DNA of 14,812 nucleotides from positions 1 to 14,812 of the forward strand of contig CAYWOS010000050.1 of NCBI GenBank assembly GCA_964459985.1, read 5' to 3'. Shown piece by piece: positions 12,585 to 14,812 of the stretch (position 1 is the stretch's first letter; each line of letters begins with the position of its first letter). Both the position numbers and the translations under genes were made by a program. The DNA comes from CAYWOS01 sp964459985 (GTDB lineage Bacteria; Bacillota; Clostridia; Christensenellales; Aristaeellaceae). Below the pieces are notes generated by a model that searched no databases, had not been told where the DNA came from, and worked only from the letters and a program-made list of their open reading frames with translations.

Positions 12585-14057
12585 ATGAGAAAGCATATTC
12601 TGTTCTTTCCGTTATTGTTGTTAATGCTCGTACTGCCGTTGCGTCGCGCATTCGCAGACAGTTTTGTCAGCGATCCCGATTGGGTTGAGAAAACATCGCT
12701 GTCTGTATTGATGCTGGAAGTATATGACGATAGCTCGAACCTTATCGCGACAGCAAGCGGCGTTGTGCTGTTTGACAATAGAACGCTCGTGACCAACTAT
12801 CATGTCATTGAGGAAGCTGCATCAATTATCGCCTATAATGATAACAATGACAGGTATCTGCTTTTGGACGTGCTCATTGCCGACAAGAACAAGGACTTGG
12901 CGATCTTGTATTTCTGGTCTCCTACCGATATGCAGCCCCTGCCTTTGAATGCTGACGGCGCGCTCAAACGCATCGAACCGGTCGTAGCCATCGGCAGCCC
13001 GCTCGGGCAACGCAACACGACCTCCATCGGCAATATCAGCGCCGTGTATGCGGAAGACGGCGTGCAGTATGTACAGTTTACCGCGCCGATCTCCAGAGGC
13101 AGCAGCGGCGGCGCGCTTCTGGACGATGCCGGGTGCGTTATCGGTATTACCAGCGCGTCCTATATCAATGGGCAGAATATGAACCTCGCCGTTCACGCCT
13201 CTGAAATCGTCAGGCTGTATCAGCGGTGGGACGGCAAGACCATCATAAGCCTGAAGGGATTTGCATCACATGAGACGCCGACTCCCACGCCGAAGCCGAC
13301 CGCTACGCCGAAGCCGACCGTAAAAAGGACAGCGACGCCAAATCCCACCGCTACGCCTGATCAAGTGTTTGAAATTACTTCGATGACCGTTTCGAACGGC
13401 AAGGTCAAGGTATCGTGGAAGGATTCGGGGAACAATACACCGTACACCGTCAAGTATGTGTTGCATTCGTCGGGGAATTTTGATAAGGACTTAACCGCAC
13501 AGGGGTTTTACTGGACAAAATCAAAACTATACCTGAAATACGCGACTATTGATTACATGGTGCCGGGCAAGACTTATTGGGTGGTTGTTGAGAACAAAGC
13601 GGGCAATACAACCGAGCGCAAGACCGTCAAGCTGCCGTACCACGTTTTTACGGACTTCAAAAATAAGCCGTATATCGATGACTTCAGTTTGAAAAAACGC
13701 GTCGGTGGCAGAACGTCGACCGTCACGAAACTAAACGCCGCGGACATAAGGTTCGCGACCGCATTGACCAAGTACGGGTGTTATTTTGAGTATCATTACC
13801 CGCAGCTCAAAAACGAGCGGAGCTACCATTTACAGGTTGTTGCTGTTTCGCCCGACGGGTGGCGACACGTTGTTTACGCCGGTAATGATGATTTGCCTCA
13901 AGGTGATTATTATGGATACTTCAGCTTCTTATCGCTCGAGTACTTTTTTGACAACCTCAAAAAAGCGCGCGACGGATTTGTGCCCACCGGGCAATATCGG
14001 CTGGAGATGTATTGGGATGGGAAATATGTTGATCAGGTAATGTTTCGTGTATACTGA
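12585..14057 (+). CDS. Exported trypsin-like (S1C/DegP-type) serine protease with Pro/Thr linker and C-terminal domains
   Basis: 490 residues; CGGAG lies 6 bases before the ATG. Residues 1-24 are a signal peptide ending AFA. The protease domain (about 36-215) has the complete triad: H73 in TNYHVIE, D104 in NKDLAIL and S174 in GSSGGAL, with the chymotrypsin-fold IGSPLG stretch before it. Residues about 231-259 are a TPTPKPT-type linker. Residues about 260-350 look like a fibronectin-III or Ig-like domain, and residues about 352-490 are a beta-rich domain I do not recognise. There is no PDZ domain, unlike DegP/HtrA, so substrate recognition may use the C-terminal domains. It probably acts at the cell surface in quality control or processing. 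The gene is less GC-rich (about 43% at 12781-12840) than the central operons, which may reflect later acquisition. Confidence 0.92.
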   Translation: MRKHILFFPLLLLMLVLPLRRAFADSFVSDPDWVEKTSLSVLMLEVYDDSSNLIATASGVVLFDNRTLVTNYHVIEEAASIIAYNDNNDRYLLLDVLIADKNKDLAILYFWSPTDMQPLPLNADGALKRIEPVVAIGSPLGQRNTTSIGNISAVYAEDGVQYVQFTAPISRGSSGGALLDDAGCVIGITSASYINGQNMNLAVHASEIVRLYQRWDGKTIISLKGFASHETPTPTPKPTATPKPTVKRTATPNPTATPDQVFEITSMTVSNGKVKVSWKDSGNNTPYTVKYVLHSSGNFDKDLTAQGFYWTKSKLYLKYATIDYMVPGKTYWVVVENKAGNTTERKTVKLPYHVFTDFKNKPYIDDFSLKKRVGGRTSTVTKLNAADIRFATALTKYGCYFEYHYPQLKNERSYHLQVVAVSPDGWRHVVYAGNDDLPQGDYYGYFSFLSLEYFFDNLKKARDGFVPTGQYRLEMYWDGKYVDQVMFRVY

Positions 14058-14088
14058 TTGCGGTTGATCTCATCGTTTACGACGATCA

Positions 14089-14787
14089 TCACGTTATGGC
14101 ATAGCCGTCCATATGAACGATCATGACGTTCCGGCAATCGCGGAGTAATGCGTCAACGTTGCATGATGGCGCCAATCCGTGGAGCGCCATAGATGAACCG
14201 TTGGGTTTTCGGATAACAAAGCGCCCGGATGTGAAAACAGAGGACACGGCGCAGGGAAACGGAGTGTTGAGCTGTGTATCGTGCGCGAGGAAATGAAGGT
14301 GATCATAAGTCCCCGCAGATAACGTACCGATAGGATTGTTTCCGCGCGAACGAATAGCCTGCCGTGGCCGGTTTGCGAAAGCAGGATGCGGACGCCTTGC
14401 GCTACTTAAGCCCGTAGCGATCGGCTGTTCATTTAGCGCTTTATCAGATGAAGCTTCCTGGTCGACTGTTGCGTAAGGAGCCACTCCGTGATTCCATTCG
14501 GACGCCGTAAAATCGGTACCACTCAAGAAGAACAAGAATATGCGGAAAAGCGTGTCCGTTTTGATGCGTATTAGGGGCATAATCATATTGATAAAGCGAG
14601 CCCGGTTTGTCGGTACGCATTCGGATGCGAAAAATGAGTTCTGTGTATTTGCTTTGGTCGCCATACAATGCGCGGCAGTTTTTGGGATTGTGTATTTATT
14701 CAATATCGCGTTGTATTCTGTTGAGAGATAGAAGATTTTCGCAAAAAGAGGCCTTTTGTCATATCGTGCGCACACTTTCCGTATCAC
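14089..14787 (-). CDS. Uncertain 232-codon hypothetical ORF
   Basis: A frame open for 232 codons in moderate-GC DNA is unlikely by chance alone, which is the main argument for coding. The start would be GTG at 14787 with AAGGAA about 10 bases upstream. The translation has scattered cysteines and prolines, a hydrophobic stretch (FRIFLFFLSG, around residues 81-90), no signal peptide, no recognised domain, and codon use that does not look like the neighbours. It overlaps plus-strand ORFs that have equal or better start signals, so both cannot be fully real. It may be spurious or a degraded gene. Confidence 0.22.
   Translation of the reverse strand: MIRKVCARYDKRPLFAKIFYLSTEYNAILNKYTIPKTAAHCMATKANTQNSFFASECVPTNRARFINMIMPLIRIKTDTLFRIFLFFLSGTDFTASEWNHGVAPYATVDQEASSDKALNEQPIATGLSSARRPHPAFANRPRQAIRSRGNNPIGTLSAGTYDHLHFLAHDTQLNTPFPCAVSSVFTSGRFVIRKPNGSSMALHGLAPSCNVDALLRDCRNVMIVHMDGYAIT
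14488..14574 (+). CDS. Uncertain small ORF (28 codons) with a strong ribosome site
   Basis: TAAGGAG (14474-14480) sits 7 bases before GTG at 14488, one of the best ribosome sites in the tail. The peptide starts MIPFGRRKIG, continues with an acidic/basic helix-like stretch (QEEQEYAEKR) and stops at TAG. An overlapping +1 frame (14540-14731) then encodes a hydrophobic segment typical of a membrane helix (FALVAIQCAAVFGIVYLF). The two may be fragments of one small membrane protein split by a frameshift, or two small genes. No family is recognised. Confidence 0.28.
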   Translation: MIPFGRRKIGTTQEEQEYAEKRVRFDAY

Positions 14788-14812
14788 ATGGAAAAATTCC
14801 TTGCTATTTCTA

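Larger units (their letters stand above)
14058..14812. other. Lower-GC tail with no confidently recognised gene
   Basis: 755 bases of lower GC content (about 40% at 14641-14700) than the core operons. It holds an imperfect 18-base direct repeat (14082-14099 and 14117-14134, 15 of 18 matching), a long uncertain minus-strand ORF (14089-14787), a short plus-strand ORF with a good ribosome site (14488-14574), and an overlapping plus frame open to 14731 with a hydrophobic segment. I see no terminator directly after the protease gene, no tRNA and no transposase. It could be a decayed gene or an intergenic island. Confidence 0.5.

Noticed and set aside
14197..14322. 41-codon plus-strand open stretch containing GHGAGKRSV, reminiscent of a GHKL ATPase G2 box
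   Set aside because: No N box, G1 box or continuing frame on either side; too little to call a histidine-kinase remnant, though worth a profile search.

Overview
This window looks like a chromosomal stretch of a GC-rich member of the Bacillota, most likely a Clostridia-type gut or anaerobic bacterium. The grounds are a SpoIID-type exported protein, AGGAG-type ribosome sites, sigma-A-like promoters (TTGNNN, 17-base spacer, TATNNT), acetate kinase, and a secreted barnase with its barstar. The species cannot be named from the sequence. Most genes are very GC-rich (about 65-72% in lines I counted). Parts of two exported-protein genes and the right end drop to about 40%.

Layout. Left edge (minus strand): the N-terminal part of a MATE-family efflux transporter. 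Bases 570-5990 (plus strand): three exported proteins, each with its own recognisable promoter. They are a SpoIID/LytB-domain protein ending in an SH3b domain, a secreted protein with Ig-like and OB-like regions, and a cysteine-rich repeat protein. A strong hairpin at 5952-5987 ends this block and probably serves both strands.

Bases 5995-11432 (minus strand) hold two transcription units. The upstream one runs ackA (acetate kinase), an AlkD-like DNA alkylation repair protein and an Fpg-like protein lacking canonical catalytic residues, and ends at a hairpin at 8577-8619. The second starts at a promoter abutting that hairpin. It runs a 39-codon small ORF, rsgA (ribosome assembly GTPase), a secreted barnase-type RNase, its barstar inhibitor and a NUDIX hydrolase. 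Its genes are 2-12 bases apart or overlapping, so they are probably co-transcribed.

Bases 11535-14057 (plus strand): a phosphoribosyltransferase divergent from ackA, a tRNA-Arg(ACG) with its own promoter and terminator, and an exported trypsin-like serine protease with a Pro/Thr linker and two C-terminal domains. The last 755 bases are less GC-rich and hold only uncertain ORFs.

The most distinctive points are the complete barnase/barstar pair inside an rsgA operon, the Fpg-like protein without its usual nucleophile beside an AlkD-like protein, a perfect operator-like dyad over the promoter at 2536-2577, and the cysteine-repeat exported protein of mosaic base composition. I see no CRISPR array, insertion sequence, phage module or clearly new multi-gene system.
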